A DNA stretch of 64,000 nt from Tubulanus polymorphus. Its lineage: Eukaryota; Nemertea; Palaeonemertea; Tubulaniformes; Tubulanidae. The notes beneath the pieces are model-generated. The model searched no databases. It was given only the letters and a program-made list of their open reading frames with translations, and was not told the DNA's origin. Positions 11,017 to 21,616 of this stretch are shown here, piece by piece. Position numbers and translations under genes: made by a program. Location of the stretch: NCBI RefSeq assembly GCF_964204645.1, contig NC_134033.1:3407631-3471630 (forward strand), in the 5' to 3' direction. How positions within the stretch are numbered: position 1 is the stretch's first letter; each line of letters begins with the position of its first letter.

Positions 11017-11961
11017 ATGAACCAGACGCAATTTGGTCGAACTTACAACAGCTACATCGTTCTCATGTCCGTGGTGAACAGGTCCGGAATCTACCTTACC
11101 GCGTCACTGGTCGTTCTGCCTGTCGTGTTCATCTTCGGCGTCTTCGGAAATTCGGCTACTTTACAGATCATGATAAGTCGCCGATTCCGCGGTTTATCTT
11201 ACGCTAACTATCTGATCGTTTTGTCTGCCAGTGATTTCATGTACTGTATCAATTACACGCTGATGCCCGTTTTACAGTTTGTTCTCTTGCGCGCTGACGT
11301 CGGTCCGATATTCATGATGAGTTCACTGATCAGTTGTAAACTGTACGAGTTTATAATGGTCACCGCTTTTGCCAACAGTTCGTGGTTGATAGTAGCGATA
11401 TCTCTAGAACGCGCGGCAGTTGTTCTCTTCCCGTTCACATCTCGTTTGATATGTACACCGAGATTCGCTAGATTTACTATACTGATAATAACAGCAGTGA
11501 ATGTACTGCTGATATATCTCACGCCGGCTTTGTCGATACATTTTACCGACCAGTCTTTCGGGTGTTACTACGATTTAGTAGACCAATTTACATTTTTTGC
11601 CATAATCGTCGTCCACAATCACATTATACCTTTGACTTTGATTATCACGTCAAATACTGTAATAATAGTTCAGTTATTCAGAGGTTCAAAAATGGTTTCG
11701 TCCGATCAGAAAACCACGAAATCGAAACGTACGACAATAATGCTCGTAACAGTTTCATTCGCCTTCGCAATATTTACCATTCCTTCGACTATTACTTCAT
11801 TGTTAACAGTTTCGCCGGAACAGCGAGAATTTCTCTTGGAGATTTTCACTCAGTTTCAAATGTGGAACTACGTGGTCAATTTCTACATATATCTCCTGCT
11901 GGGACGGGAAATCCGCGAATATTTCTGTATGAAAATCCGCTGTATAGGTTCGGATAAATAA
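11017..11961 (+). CDS. GPCR-1, class A peptide-type receptor (314 aa, single exon)
   Basis: A seven-transmembrane receptor of rhodopsin class. TM1 carries the GN of GVFGNSATLQIMI (about residues 36-48), TM2 carries LSASDF, and the TM3 end has LER in place of DRY. A cysteine in SLISCKLYEF and one in SFGCYYDL would form the TM3-ECL2 disulphide. TM7 reads NYVVNFYIYLL, a variant of NPxxY. The start at 11017 is chosen because the paralogue at 45297-46247 starts at the matching ATG, with the shared context GAATCATGAA. The frame stays open far upstream only because of the minisatellite. An AATAAA at 11957-11962 overlaps the TAA stop. The ligand is unknown; divergent single-exon receptors of this kind in lophotrochozoans are usually grouped with FMRFamide-like or orphan peptide receptors. 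Confidence 0.9.
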   Translation: MNQTQFGRTYNSYIVLMSVVNRSGIYLTASLVVLPVVFIFGVFGNSATLQIMISRRFRGLSYANYLIVLSASDFMYCINYTLMPVLQFVLLRADVGPIFMMSSLISCKLYEFIMVTAFANSSWLIVAISLERAAVVLFPFTSRLICTPRFARFTILIITAVNVLLIYLTPALSIHFTDQSFGCYYDLVDQFTFFAIIVVHNHIIPLTLIITSNTVIIVQLFRGSKMVSSDQKTTKSKRTTIMLVTVSFAFAIFTIPSTITSLLTVSPEQREFLLEIFTQFQMWNYVVNFYIYLLLGREIREYFCMKIRCIGSDK

Positions 11962-13200
11962 ACATTTGATTTCAAGGTTGATTCGGCCTGCGGGTTCGCG
12001 TGTCTTCCCGAAATTTCAGAAGGCTCCGTTTGCCTCGGTTTATCGCGTACCCCAGAAGTATGTTTTGCCATTTTCAACTTCGTCCAGTCTAGCAACCATA
12101 AGTATGGTCAGATTTAATGCAAATACACTCTATCAATACAGATGGCCAGGCGAGCGGGTTCGCACTGGACGCCTCTCCTAGTTTTTGAACTGGTAAGCAA
12201 TTTTGATATCTGTTCATTGCGATAAACATCGCAATATCTTTTGTTGAATATCCCTAAGCGGTGAAGTTTGGTAATCGTTCAGTTTTGCGCCGTATCATCG
12301 GTCGAGATACCGAACCAGGTGGCCGCTTGGCTGGCCGTTCTATTTTTACCGATCAACTCGTCTCTGAATCCGCTTCGTTATACGATATCAATTATCGATT
12401 ATCGATAAATTCTCCTTGAACACCGCTCACTTAAAACAGATGAATAATTAGTAACCTTCCAACCAGTTCAGATGATTTACTGTGGTATTTTCCCCAATGA
12501 ATGCTTTTACAACGAACATTGATATTTGACGGTTTCACGAAAATTGATCTTTATTTTGAGGCGAAAAATTAATCTTACAAATGAATAGAATTACTTAAAA
12601 GTTAAAGCCACTTTTTCATTCTAATTTCATGATTGGAAACAATTTTTGTTATATTTCTAATTATCATCTCGCATCGATATCGGAAAGGAAATATCTTCCT
12701 AAAGACTTCTTCAATTTGTCTATCGATACAAAGAGTGTTTCAAGATAGTAAAGTCAATCTTACCAGAAAATACTAGCGGTTTAAACTGTTTAGAATTAAA
12801 TCGGCTTGCATTTAGATAGGATTTCAAATTCCCGAAGATAAAGATCAAAATAAAACTTGGTTCTAAATATGAATGTTATATATATGAAATATATATATCA
12901 AATATGAATTATATATGCAAAATTATATAGAAATAACATTGGAGTTTCACCTTTCGAAAATTCAAACCAGATATATTTTGATTGTGAGATTAAATCACAT
13001 TTGAGCTTATAGCTATTAGAACTGGTGAACTAATACGTAATTTTTATTGAAATTGTACAATGACTATGATACTCGTGATATTTCTATGTAATGCATTTGA
13101 AATGCGAATGAATTATCGAATATATCCGTACGAATAAATTGACCTCAAAATTCTAATTCCATTCAAAAGTCGAGTGGTTTCTACCTACTGTGAATAATTG
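11962..13200. other. Intergenic, no gene recognised
   Basis: AT-rich sequence with simple ATATAT stretches near 12880-12930. I see no exon or bounded repeat. Confidence 0.45.
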
Positions 13201-13229
13201 GGGATTTTTACCTAGGGTATTTCCATAGT

Positions 13230-13500
13230 TATTCGTTGTAATTTTTGAGTATATCTATATCTCTGTGCTATGGTGGCTGATTCGGGCCAATTCAAAAATG
13301 TTTTGTTTTCTCGCTCGAGAATTCAAAACTTTTTGAATTCTCGCGCGACAAAACCAAAAAAAAACGGGCCAATGTGAAATTGTTTTTCATCGTTGCTTTA
13401 GCCGTACAGAAAAATTTTTTTAGTATGGCCCGAATCAGCCGCCATACTGTGCAATGTTACTGTAACTTGTCGAGTAATAAACCGAACTGAACTGAAATCG
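13230..13500 (+). mobile_element. LINE family 2 3' end, split by a MITE
   Basis: The segment GTGCAATGTTACTGTAACTT followed by AATAAACCGAACTGAACTGA matches the 3' terminus of the LINE at about 44816-44866. The tail is an (ACTGA)-type repeat, not poly(A). The same CTCTGTGC that precedes GCAATG in the LINE lies on the other side of the MITE at 13269-13446, so the two parts were once contiguous. Confidence 0.7.
13269..13446. mobile_element. 178-bp MITE with perfect 6-bp target duplication
   Basis: Termini TATGGTGGCTGATTCGGGCC and its near-perfect complement ending at 13446. CTGTGC flanks both sides (13263-13268 and 13447-13452). The unoccupied LINE tail at about 44806 reads CTCTGTGCAATG, which confirms that the duplication is 6 bp. 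A single end of the same family (GCCCGAATCAGCCACTATA) occurs at about 38960. It does not code for protein. Confidence 0.85.
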
Positions 13501-13557
13501 AGGGGAGGGGATTTTACCCAGGGGACTTTTACCTACATTCGCTTATACTGCTACTTC

Positions 13558-13977
13558 ATATGTATGTATATTTATTTTATTATTGTCACATGTAGTTATA
13601 AGTCTTCTTTACCAACACATAATATATACATTTCAACACTACCCAGCCCTCAACGGGTTTATAAGTCACCATTAATTAGATTTATCTATAAATATATTCA
13701 AGTGACACTGAAAGTGCATGAACTCCTTTTACTCCAACATTGTTCAAGGTTGCTAGAGTTATTGGATAGTTAGCCATTAATATTTGAAACTGTTGTTGTT
13801 TTGTTAGTTCTTGGAAGTCATGCACCTCCTGTGACATATCTACAAAAAGTTTATGCCGTTCTTGTTCGTATTTCTTACATGACATAATAAAGTGAAATTC
13901 ATCTTCAACGCATGCTTCAGGTCTACAAACGTAACATACGCGTTCCTCAACCCTTTTACCCCTAAACCGACCCAATT
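13558..13977 (-). mobile_element. 5'-truncated LINE fragment with ORF2 C-terminus
   Basis: A minus-strand open frame (13975-13682, about 97 codons) contains CYVCRPEACVEDEFHFIMSC, the same zinc-knuckle type as the LINE tails at 6.0-6.7 kb and 44.2-44.6 kb. The 3' UTR is AT-rich and ends near 13558 in ATAATAAAATAAATATACAT on the minus strand. The catalytic domains are missing. Confidence 0.7.
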
Positions 13978-14306
13978 ATATCATATTCTATCCATATATT
14001 CATTTTGTGATCTTGTATTACTGACGAAATGGATATAATTTTCTGTTTCTTCACGGAAAACTCCGTTGATATTCGTGTGATTATTTGGTTTCTGCTGCTT
14101 TAGTAGAAACAATTCTGTTATTCTGCAGATTATTATCAGGGTTTCTGTTGGAAATCTCTGTAGTATTAACACACGTAGCCCGACAACACAATTCCGTTTG
14201 CTGGTTTTTGAGTTTCTTCGCTCAATCAATATAAAACAGATCGACGAAAATCGTCTCCTTGTGATCAAATCTTTCTGATATATAAGTCCGCTCATGTAGA
14301 GGCATA

Positions 14307-14615
14307 TCAAACGCACGTGAAATATCGAGCTTTGCTTAGAATAACAATGTTAAAGAAGTTTATGACTCTACTGGAACAATCTACGACTCTACCACCGACA
14401 CTTTCAATACGATGGTATAAACAAAAATCCGGTTTTTCAAGATTACCTTTCAGGAGCTGGCGCATTGAACAATAACCTGGAAATTCGCCCCGGATAAAAC
14501 AAACTTGAATTGTGTTATTTAATGCAGTAAGGTACAAGGTTGTTGTCGAAACGACTCTCGTCGCAAAGAGAACCGGACTGAGGAATAGCGTCGCAACTAC
14601 GTCGATACACAGCAT
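14307..14615 (-). CDS. Possible small secreted protein (uncertain)
   Basis: A minus-strand frame of 102 codons begins at an ATG with a hydrophobic N-terminus (MLCIDVVATLFLSPVLFATR), followed by several cysteines. A possible donor, AAAG|GTAATC, lies inside it, and possible acceptors (TACTACAG, ATCTGCAG) occur at about 14150-14120, so this may be the first exon of a short spliced gene. No domain is recognised, and it could be a chance frame. Confidence 0.25.
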   Translation of the reverse strand: MLCIDVVATLFLSPVLFATRVVSTTTLYLTALNNTIQVCFIRGEFPGYCSMRQLLKGNLEKPDFCLYHRIESVGGRVVDCSSRVINFFNIVILSKARYFTCV

Positions 14616-14780
14616 TGGGGAAGTTTAAGGCACGATTCGATTGTACGTACGTACTCCTCTAATTGATTCCATAACTTATGGACATTCCGAAATATCCGAA
14701 TTCGGACGATTATTGGATTTATCTAGAATCAAACTCGGCCAAGTCGTTGCCCTATTTAGTCTAATTAAAATAACTGAATC

Positions 14781-14960
14781 TCACACCTGACGATGATCTC
14801 TAGGGTGAGATCGAAACGGCGTGTCTTATATATATTCTAGATTGAATAAATAAATTCTTGTTTTTTCTGTGTTTTCTTCTTTTAACCTGTAGATATAGGG
14901 TTTTTATCTTATTATCCGTTCACCACGTTTGAGTGTGGTTATCGTTCTACAAATAACTGA
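14781..14960 (+). mobile_element. Penelope-like terminal fragment with hammerhead-like motif
   Basis: Starts CACACCTGACGATGATCTC and continues to GAGATCGAAACGGCGTGTC. The strings around CTGANGA and GAAAC with an intervening 6-bp stem look like the hammerhead core described in Penelope-like retroelements. About 75 bp further is TTATTATCCGTTCACCACG, shared with the copies at about 32515 and 51108. The cleavage triplet here reads GGC, so this copy may be inactive. Confidence 0.55.
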
Positions 14961-15029
14961 AATAGTTTCTATTTTTTGAGTCTCAATCCTAGTTTTTCCT
15001 TCTCTTTTCCGCTTCAGGGTCCATTTTCG

Positions 15030-15140
15030 TGAGAAAGTTTTATCAGTTAAGTTCGAATGGTTGTCGTCGTTGAAAACATGAAGTAACCAATAGCGATTAC
15101 ACAAACATTTTTAGTTAAACTTCTTCGTGAAACTGGATCG
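15030..15140 (-). repeat. Short dispersed element ending GTTAAACTTCTTCGTGAAAC
   Basis: Shares GAAAACATGAAGTAACCAAT and TTAAACTTCTT(C/T)GTGAAACTGG with the sequence at 47386-47520, in the opposite orientation. Confidence 0.6.
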
Positions 15141-15288
15141 TGAAACATAGATCTAAGGTCGTATGGTGTGATTTGATATTTTTGCTACCTGTATCCATTC
15201 TTATCTTGAGAGCAGCAGCATCGAGTCGATAAGAGCAGATATAATGGTGTCTAATCATTTGAAAAAAACAAATCACAATTTCACTCGA

Positions 15289-15380
15289 CCCAGTTCCACA
15301 GTTGTGAGTTAAGGTTTAACTCTGAGTTAACTCATCGAAAATGAACTAACTTAAACTCTAACTCACAACTGTGGAACTGG
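15289..15380. mobile_element. MITE-B, about 92-bp palindromic element
   Basis: The ends CCAGTTCCACAGTTGTGAGT and ACTCACAACTGTGGAACTGG are exactly complementary. TTAACTC/GAGTTAA repeats lie inside. It would fold into a nearly complete hairpin. It sits about 400 bp upstream of the MATE gene. Confidence 0.8.
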
Positions 15381-15789
15381 TCTGTCTAAACAACCTTCAT
15401 GAATTTGCTTACATTAAAATTGTATCGTGTAATGTAACGCCGCGGTGAATATTTCAGCCAGATGCCGTTCATCCATTCTATAATTCAAGCTTAACGTAAA
15501 TACATTTTTGATTAATTAGCACATATTTTGCTTATCCGCAGAACGTCTGGCGCGGGACATTACGGCCGGGCCATATCAGCAAAACAGCGCAAACAGGACG
15601 CCACGCGCGCACTCGGAATTCAACTACGCATTCTAAACCGTTTCAGGGTCCATCACATTTCAGCCGATAATCTATTGCCGAAACACACGAAAAAAGAACA
15701 TATTCGAGGAAATAAATCCACCTCCGAAATCAACAACGAACAACGGACGTATTCGAAGAAACGTCGTACAACATCGTGAAAAGGAGAAA

Positions 15790-17253
15790 ATGACGATGAT
15801 GAAAGCACTTCCGGATTGGTTACGCGAGGAATTACGTTTCTTTCTCGTCACGTCGTGGCCGATTCTTGTCATACCCGTTTTGAACGAAGTGCCTTTTTTA
15901 ACGTGTACTTTAATCGTCGCTCAATCGGATCTAGTTTCGCAGGCCGCGTTTTCCCTGATCGACTCGCTTTTCGGACTGGTCTACTCGTTCGGTATGGGCA
16001 TGGCGACCGGTATAGAAGGACTATTCGCGCAAGCTTTCGGCGCCAGAAACTATCGCTATCTGCGCTTGTTGTTACAGCGAGGGATGTTGATGCTGTTTTG
16101 TTGCGGTTTACTGTTGTTGCCGCTTAGTTTCACTGCCGAAAAAATATTCGTACTTTTCGGACAGAACGCGACCGTGTCCGAAGAGGCTGGGCGGATTCTG
16201 ATGGTGATGTCTCCCAATATCTTTCTCGTGTTCGCCAACGATATTTTCATGCGTTTTTTGATGTGTCAAGGGGTTGTTTTACCGGTCGTTATTGTACCAA
16301 TATGCACCAACGTTATTACCGCAGTAATCTGTTACGTCATGGTTATCGTACTACGCCTACCCAGTATAGGAGTGGCCGTCACTTTCCTCGTATTTTTTGG
16401 CCTCAGCGCAGTTTGCTTGGGTATAGCATCTCACATGGTCAATAAAGACACTCTCGCTATATTCAGAACTAATATGGAGATATTTAAGAATCTATGGGAG
16501 GTCATTAGTATGGCAGTCGGTTCAATAGCGTCAGTAATGTGTATTAGCACAGCTCTGACTGTCGGTACCTTCTTGACCGGTACTTTCGGAGTGGTTGAAC
16601 TTGTAGCGTTGAGCGTCTCGTTGCAAGTGATATATTTCGACCTCAATATATTGTATGGCATAGCGGAAGCTTGCAGTATGAGAGTCGGTTTCCTGTTAAC
16701 ATCCAAGGACGGTCACGCGGCCAAACGAGCTTTGTTCTTTTATCAAGGTATTTCGTTGATGGTCGCCGTAGTTCTCGGTGTATTGATTTGTTCGCTTCAC
16801 GCTGTTTTAGCGCGGGCATTTTCCAGCGATAGTTCGGTCGAAGCCGAACTGAAATTCACGTTACTGTACATCGGAGCAACTTTACCCCTATTCGCTGTGG
16901 ATGCTATATTCAACGGTGCAATTCGAGGATGCGCTAAAATCGCCGTTATAACAACGACATGTTTGGTGACGTTAATAATTGGAACGGCGTTAGGCATGAT
17001 TTTGTTATATTTTACCCGGTTAGGCGCTCTGAGCATAGTAATAGGTTACCAGAGTTCGTGCGTTTTGAATTCGTTGGTATTCGTTATGTACGCCATCTTT
17101 GTTTTAGATTGGGACGAACAATCCGAACTAGCGCGTCAAAGAACCGCAGACGATATGAAATTAATCCCAGACGGATCCGAAAATAGTGAATCGGATTATA
17201 ATACGTTCGAATTAACACCCAACGACGCCACCGCGAGGCGAGATCCATCATGA
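15790..17253 (+). CDS. MATE-family multidrug and toxin extrusion transporter (487 aa)
   Basis: A polytopic membrane protein of the MATE (SLC47-type) family, which exports organic cations in exchange for protons or sodium. The length fits a 12-TM MATE protein without a long tail. Family signatures include the N-terminal PILVIPVLNEVPF, the conserved GMGMATGIEGLFAQAFGARN after TM2 (counterpart of the usual ALxTLxGQAxGA), and the internal repeat FNGAIRGCAK in the second half, counterpart of QGxLRGxG. The tail, from about residue 440, is hydrophilic and acidic. The frame is uninterrupted in one exon. A strong acceptor (TTATCCGCAG at 15532-15541) about 250 bp upstream suggests a spliced 5' UTR. The start chosen is the first ATG (MTMMKALPDW); the downstream ATGs at codons 3 and 4 are possible. 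Confidence 0.9.
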   Translation: MTMMKALPDWLREELRFFLVTSWPILVIPVLNEVPFLTCTLIVAQSDLVSQAAFSLIDSLFGLVYSFGMGMATGIEGLFAQAFGARNYRYLRLLLQRGMLMLFCCGLLLLPLSFTAEKIFVLFGQNATVSEEAGRILMVMSPNIFLVFANDIFMRFLMCQGVVLPVVIVPICTNVITAVICYVMVIVLRLPSIGVAVTFLVFFGLSAVCLGIASHMVNKDTLAIFRTNMEIFKNLWEVISMAVGSIASVMCISTALTVGTFLTGTFGVVELVALSVSLQVIYFDLNILYGIAEACSMRVGFLLTSKDGHAAKRALFFYQGISLMVAVVLGVLICSLHAVLARAFSSDSSVEAELKFTLLYIGATLPLFAVDAIFNGAIRGCAKIAVITTTCLVTLIIGTALGMILLYFTRLGALSIVIGYQSSCVLNSLVFVMYAIFVLDWDEQSELARQRTADDMKLIPDGSENSESDYNTFELTPNDATARRDPS

Positions 17254-17447
17254 AAAATGGATACAAGATAGATTAAAAATGAATATCTGTTCAGTTTCGT
17301 TAATATCACATTTCGTAGTTATTGACACGAATATCGTTTTCCTCTAGAAATATCTCCAAACAGAAATTTATTTCTAAAACCTGTTTTGTGGAAACAGCTA
17401 ATTTTTATTGTTCACTCACTACAATCGAACCGACAACTCTTATGTCT

Positions 17448-17530
17448 TTAGTACGCCTGATGATGGCTAAGAGTTGTTAGCCGAAACGTCGCTCCTCAAA
17501 TACAACCATTCTGATAAAAGAATTTTTCAA
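17448..17530 (+). mobile_element. Penelope-like end with hammerhead-like hairpin, 3' of MATE
   Basis: Contains CGCCTGATGATGGCTAAGAG followed by TTGTTAGCCGAAACGTCGC. CTGATGA and GAAACGTC flank a perfect 6-bp stem (GGCTAA/TTAGCC), the layout expected of a hammerhead core with one extra T after CTGATGA. No reverse transcriptase is nearby. It lies about 200 bp past the MATE stop and could be in its 3' UTR. Confidence 0.5.
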
Positions 17531-18167
17531 TCTTGGCTTCGTTATTGAGGGATTTCTCTCGTCGAATTCTAATGTCTACCTTGAGAATTTCATAATTCTG
17601 ATGTGATCAGGATTAAGGTTAAGGATTATTGTAAATCGGAAGATAGGATTCTAAACTTTAGGACAGTTTGTAAACAGGTATATGTATGAGATAGTATCTG
17701 GTACACAGTTTGGCGATGAGCTGACACCGTGAACATCTATGACCCTTTTCGATTACAATTAGCACTAATGATTTGGAAAATAATTCTCCAACCTTGCTCA
17801 TACCAGACTGACTGACTCCAAAATTCTCTCTCTAATTTGGCACAAACGCTTAGGTTAAATTTCTGGACTAGAATTAAAAGGTGTGCACAAAAAGCAGCAC
17901 ATCGACCCTACCATTTGATACATAGGATTTTGATTAGGACACATGACGGGAATTTTAGTTTAAAGGGATGTTTGTAAAGAGACGATAATTCCACATGCGA
18001 AGTTACAAGTTAAAAGTTAGTTTATTCATCATAATCAAATGACATGATCGTCAATGAACAACGTAACAGAAGAAAAAGAAAAACAAGACTTTATGAAGCT
18101 TCTAGTAGTATAGGCCTACATTTTAGTAGCGAAAGCTCGTGCGTCAAATCAATAGTTAACCTATGTA

Positions 18168-18494
18168 CTCATCTTCACCCGTCAAGGGATTCGAACCCAC
18201 TACGCTAAAGCTGTTCCCCGAACCCCTTGACCTCACGAGTCGTTGGAGTCGTTACTTGCCGACCAGAATCCGGTCGTACCAATCACAGCGCTTGTAACAA
18301 ACCGTCAGTAGACTTCTGTTGGTTTTCCCGTTAAATTGACCAATCAGCGAACGTTTTACCGAACAAGGAAGTATTTCGCAAATCGATATATGACGTCACG
18401 CGCAACAGCGCCAGTAATGAAATCACGCTTCGTGAGGCCAGGGGGCTGGTGGAAGCGAGTTCGGGAGTGATACCGGACCCCTGGCAAGCGAGGA
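18168..18494 (-). repeat. Dispersed repeat D with tRNA-like B box
   Basis: A second copy lies at 47092-47362 in inverted orientation. Shared strings include CTCGCTTGCCAGGGGTCCGG on one strand, GACGTCATATATCGATTTGC and ACGGTTTGTTACAAGCGCTG. The plus strand reads GGGATTCGAACCC, the complement of a tRNA B box, within GTCAAGGG..CCCTTGAC arms. It is possibly a tRNA-derived SINE. Confidence 0.7.
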
Positions 18495-18984
18495 TGCTAT
18501 GTACTATACTCGTCTACTGCCAGGGTCTTTACACAGTGCATTTCACGCGTTTCGTACCGAACACATCGACTCACTGCATTTATATATCGCCCATATACGC
18601 GTGGATTCATCATATAATTTCATGCTAATCGCTGATTTCTTTCGCAGGCCCAAAACGATAAATGACTGTAGTGGTCATGATTGAAAGTTTCCCCCACCGC
18701 CGCGAAATCTCTGCAACACCCAATCCCCCAAGCAAATCTGAAACATTTGGAAAACTGTTACGTTGTGTATGAATAAGTCTAATGTTAATATTCGATACAA
18801 CCAGAATATGTGAGTGCGCGATTTAAAACGAAGCTAAATCCTGCACAATAACATAACACGTACGATGTGGGACGGTTTGGATATTTGGAAGAAGATTAAA
18901 TACGATTATATTGACTTGTTATGCAACGGATTGGCATGTATGAGGATTCCATATTACACATTTATACACGAACCAGCTACGTTT

Positions 18985-19435
18985 TAATGGTCGTGTCAGG
19001 CCACGCGAAAATACGCTTGTTTCTCGTCGTAGGAAAAGTAACGAGGACGGCGGGTTTTATTTTCAATTCTCTTTTAAAAAAGGAGAAATGAAAACCCTTA
19101 TTCCAAATTTCGAAAGTGGCGAGGCCGACTATTTTCTCATTTTTCAAATGGGGAAATTAAGGCGCGTCGACGACCTTGATTCAGGATGGAAAGCACGTCG
19201 TTACCGAAACGGTCGCCTGCCACAGTAGTAACAATTGAGTAGCGACCGTGATACAAAAAAAAAATCGAGAAAAGTGTGATCAGGTTGTTTTTCGGGATGC
19301 GTGAGGCACTTGACAAAAAAAGAAACGACAACAGATTTCAGCATGCGGGATGCGCATTTTATTTTCATCACTTTTACTGACGAACTTTTGGTTCGGACGC
19401 GCGCGTGCGCGGAAAAATAAAACTGCCGAGACGCG
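18985..19435 (+). repeat. Dispersed repeat E, about 400 bp
   Basis: Collinear with 47580-47970. Shared strings include CTTATTCCAAATT, AAATGGGGAAATT, GTGATCAGGTTGTTTT and AGCGACCGTGA. There is no open frame. The class is unknown. Confidence 0.7.
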
Positions 19436-20250
19436 TATATGATTCTATGCGTGGCCTAATCGATGAATAAAAATGGTATACATTTAAAACTATACGGATA
19501 ATAACTTATTACCGTTACACATCGCATATACTAGACAACTAATGCGTGCTCATTATTAACCCATCCCGGAATATCAGGTATATCATCAATATGACGCTTA
19601 TATTCGACAACGTTTGACACGTATTTACATAAATGCGTCATGTACATTTCTGATTTTCGGTCTGAAGCAGAGCCGTCGGAAGGAATTTTTCAGTGGCGAG
19701 GCTTATTTCTGAAGGGGGTCCCCTAGAAAATTTTTGAAAATTCAATCGCCGAAGATGCGTTTTGGGGCCATTTCACGGTCCCATTCGCAGAAGCATGAGA
19801 AGTCGTGAGCCAACCACCTAGTACAGAGAACGACCAGCTGCTACGGTATTTTGAAAAAAATTTTGCTAAGCAAAAAAAGTGGCCCCTGTTCCGACTGCCC
19901 TGATGAAGTTAACTGGCGTATTCATGATTTCTACACGACTGCGTGATCACCAGGTTGTCTGACCTTATTTGAATCATCGATTCGAATTTAAAATTCTTAT
20001 GGTTTTACTTTTTAGGCGGTGCCCCCTTTTGCGCAGTATTGCTCGCGAACTGATTGCCGCTAGTACCTTAGCGACGAAGTACGCGGCATAATGTCAAAAT
20101 AATCCACGAAGCTCCGCCACATGTCACATGAATTGGTGAGTGAACTCGTTTATGCATGAATGTCAAACCATGGATTAAGTTGGGTCGGAAAGTTGAATTA
20201 AGTTGAATCGTGTGACAGTTAGTTGTTTAATAAAACGAACTACGCCGATA
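19436..20250. other. Intergenic, no gene recognised
   Basis: No supported exon or bounded repeat. Confidence 0.4.
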
Positions 20251-21610
20251 TACAATGGGTATCATGTCCAATATTGAACATTTTTCAGAGAAGGTCGTCC
20301 TGTTCAGGATCTGATTCCTAACAACGCGTGGGGACCACGATGCTTCAGACATAATTTGGTGACTGGTAAGCGGGAATTTTAACTTCTTTCCCGAATATTA
20401 AACTTAAGTTAGGTCGGATTCAAGCCGATTCAAGTCTTTTTAAACACTTTTTCAGAATAGACGTTCCTGCTGGCTAGGATTCGATCGCTGCCAATGTGTG
20501 TTGACTAAACCGAGAAATACAGATTCCAGTTTCCAGACCTCACTGCATCAGGACCTGATCGCAACAAAAGCGTACCGATTTAAACAACCTGGTCAAATAG
20601 ATGACTCCTTTGAGCTGAGTGGTACATCTCATCAAGGTGAAGATAATCCAAAATTGGTGAGTAGAATTTCGAATTGTTTCTGTTTAGGAAACTTAGGTTA
20701 GTCAAACAGATGACGGACCCTCGTTATAGCAAACTGAAATACAGTAGACTCAATCTTAACTCGAATCGATTTGTGACAAGTGATTTGTGTTTGAATTCCA
20801 ATTAAACAACGGAAATTTGATTTCTAACGATTTATCAAATATAAACAACTGAAAACATTTGCTTCATTGCATATTGGATCATACAATTTAAATCGTGTAT
20901 GTTGTAACCCGCTTCAATCGTCTGAGACTGAAACCATTAGATTTTCTATCTAGACGCGAGACAAATATGAAAATCATCATTGAGAAATATCTAAAATTGT
21001 GAATTTGTCACTTGACGCCCAATAACACAAAACTTGTGCAGGGATTAACATGAATTATAAGTGTCCGTTTAACCTTTTAGATTGGCTTAAAGTGAAAAAA
21101 TATAAAGCAAACTTTAAACACATTTGAATACTATGAATATTCGTTCACATCTAAATTGACCACAATCGCGCAGTATCGGGAATCGAACCCCACACAGCCA
21201 GAAACCTTCACGGCCGCAAACCTGACTGATGGCTTAGAGCCCGACTGTATGATTTGGAACAGGAAAATACGGGTCATACGGATGTCGGTCGGTGGTTTCC
21301 TGTCCTGGCCTGACGATTTTCGGGAGAGGCTCCGCCGGTGAGTGCAGATACTAGTCCAAAGTTCACACGGGTAATTCGACACGGTAGTGCGGGTATCAAT
21401 CTCTAACCAGGAACCGCCTCGTCAGACATTTACAATTTACAGTTTATGATTTGCGGACCATCAGTTTGATAAAGTGTGCTGATTTCAATGTATGTCTAGT
21501 GTTTGTATAGTATTGTCTCGGGTGAAACCCGGTGGACCCAGTTCCACTCATTGGAAATTATAACTCAAGAGTTCTCTCTGACTCACAACTGTCAAAGTGG
21601 ATCCTGAAAA
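20250..21610 (+). repeat. Duplicated non-coding block, copy 1
   Basis: Sequence at 20680-21060 recurs at 26920-27400, and 21390-21610 recurs at 28700-28920. Shared strings include CAAACAGATGACGGACCCTC, TACAGTAGACTCAATCTTAA and CAATCTCTAACCAGGAACCG. Part of 20480-20560 (TCAGGACCTGATCGC) is also related, inverted, to 36150-36680. No coding frame is conserved between the copies. Confidence 0.75.
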
Positions 21611-21616
21611 CACATG

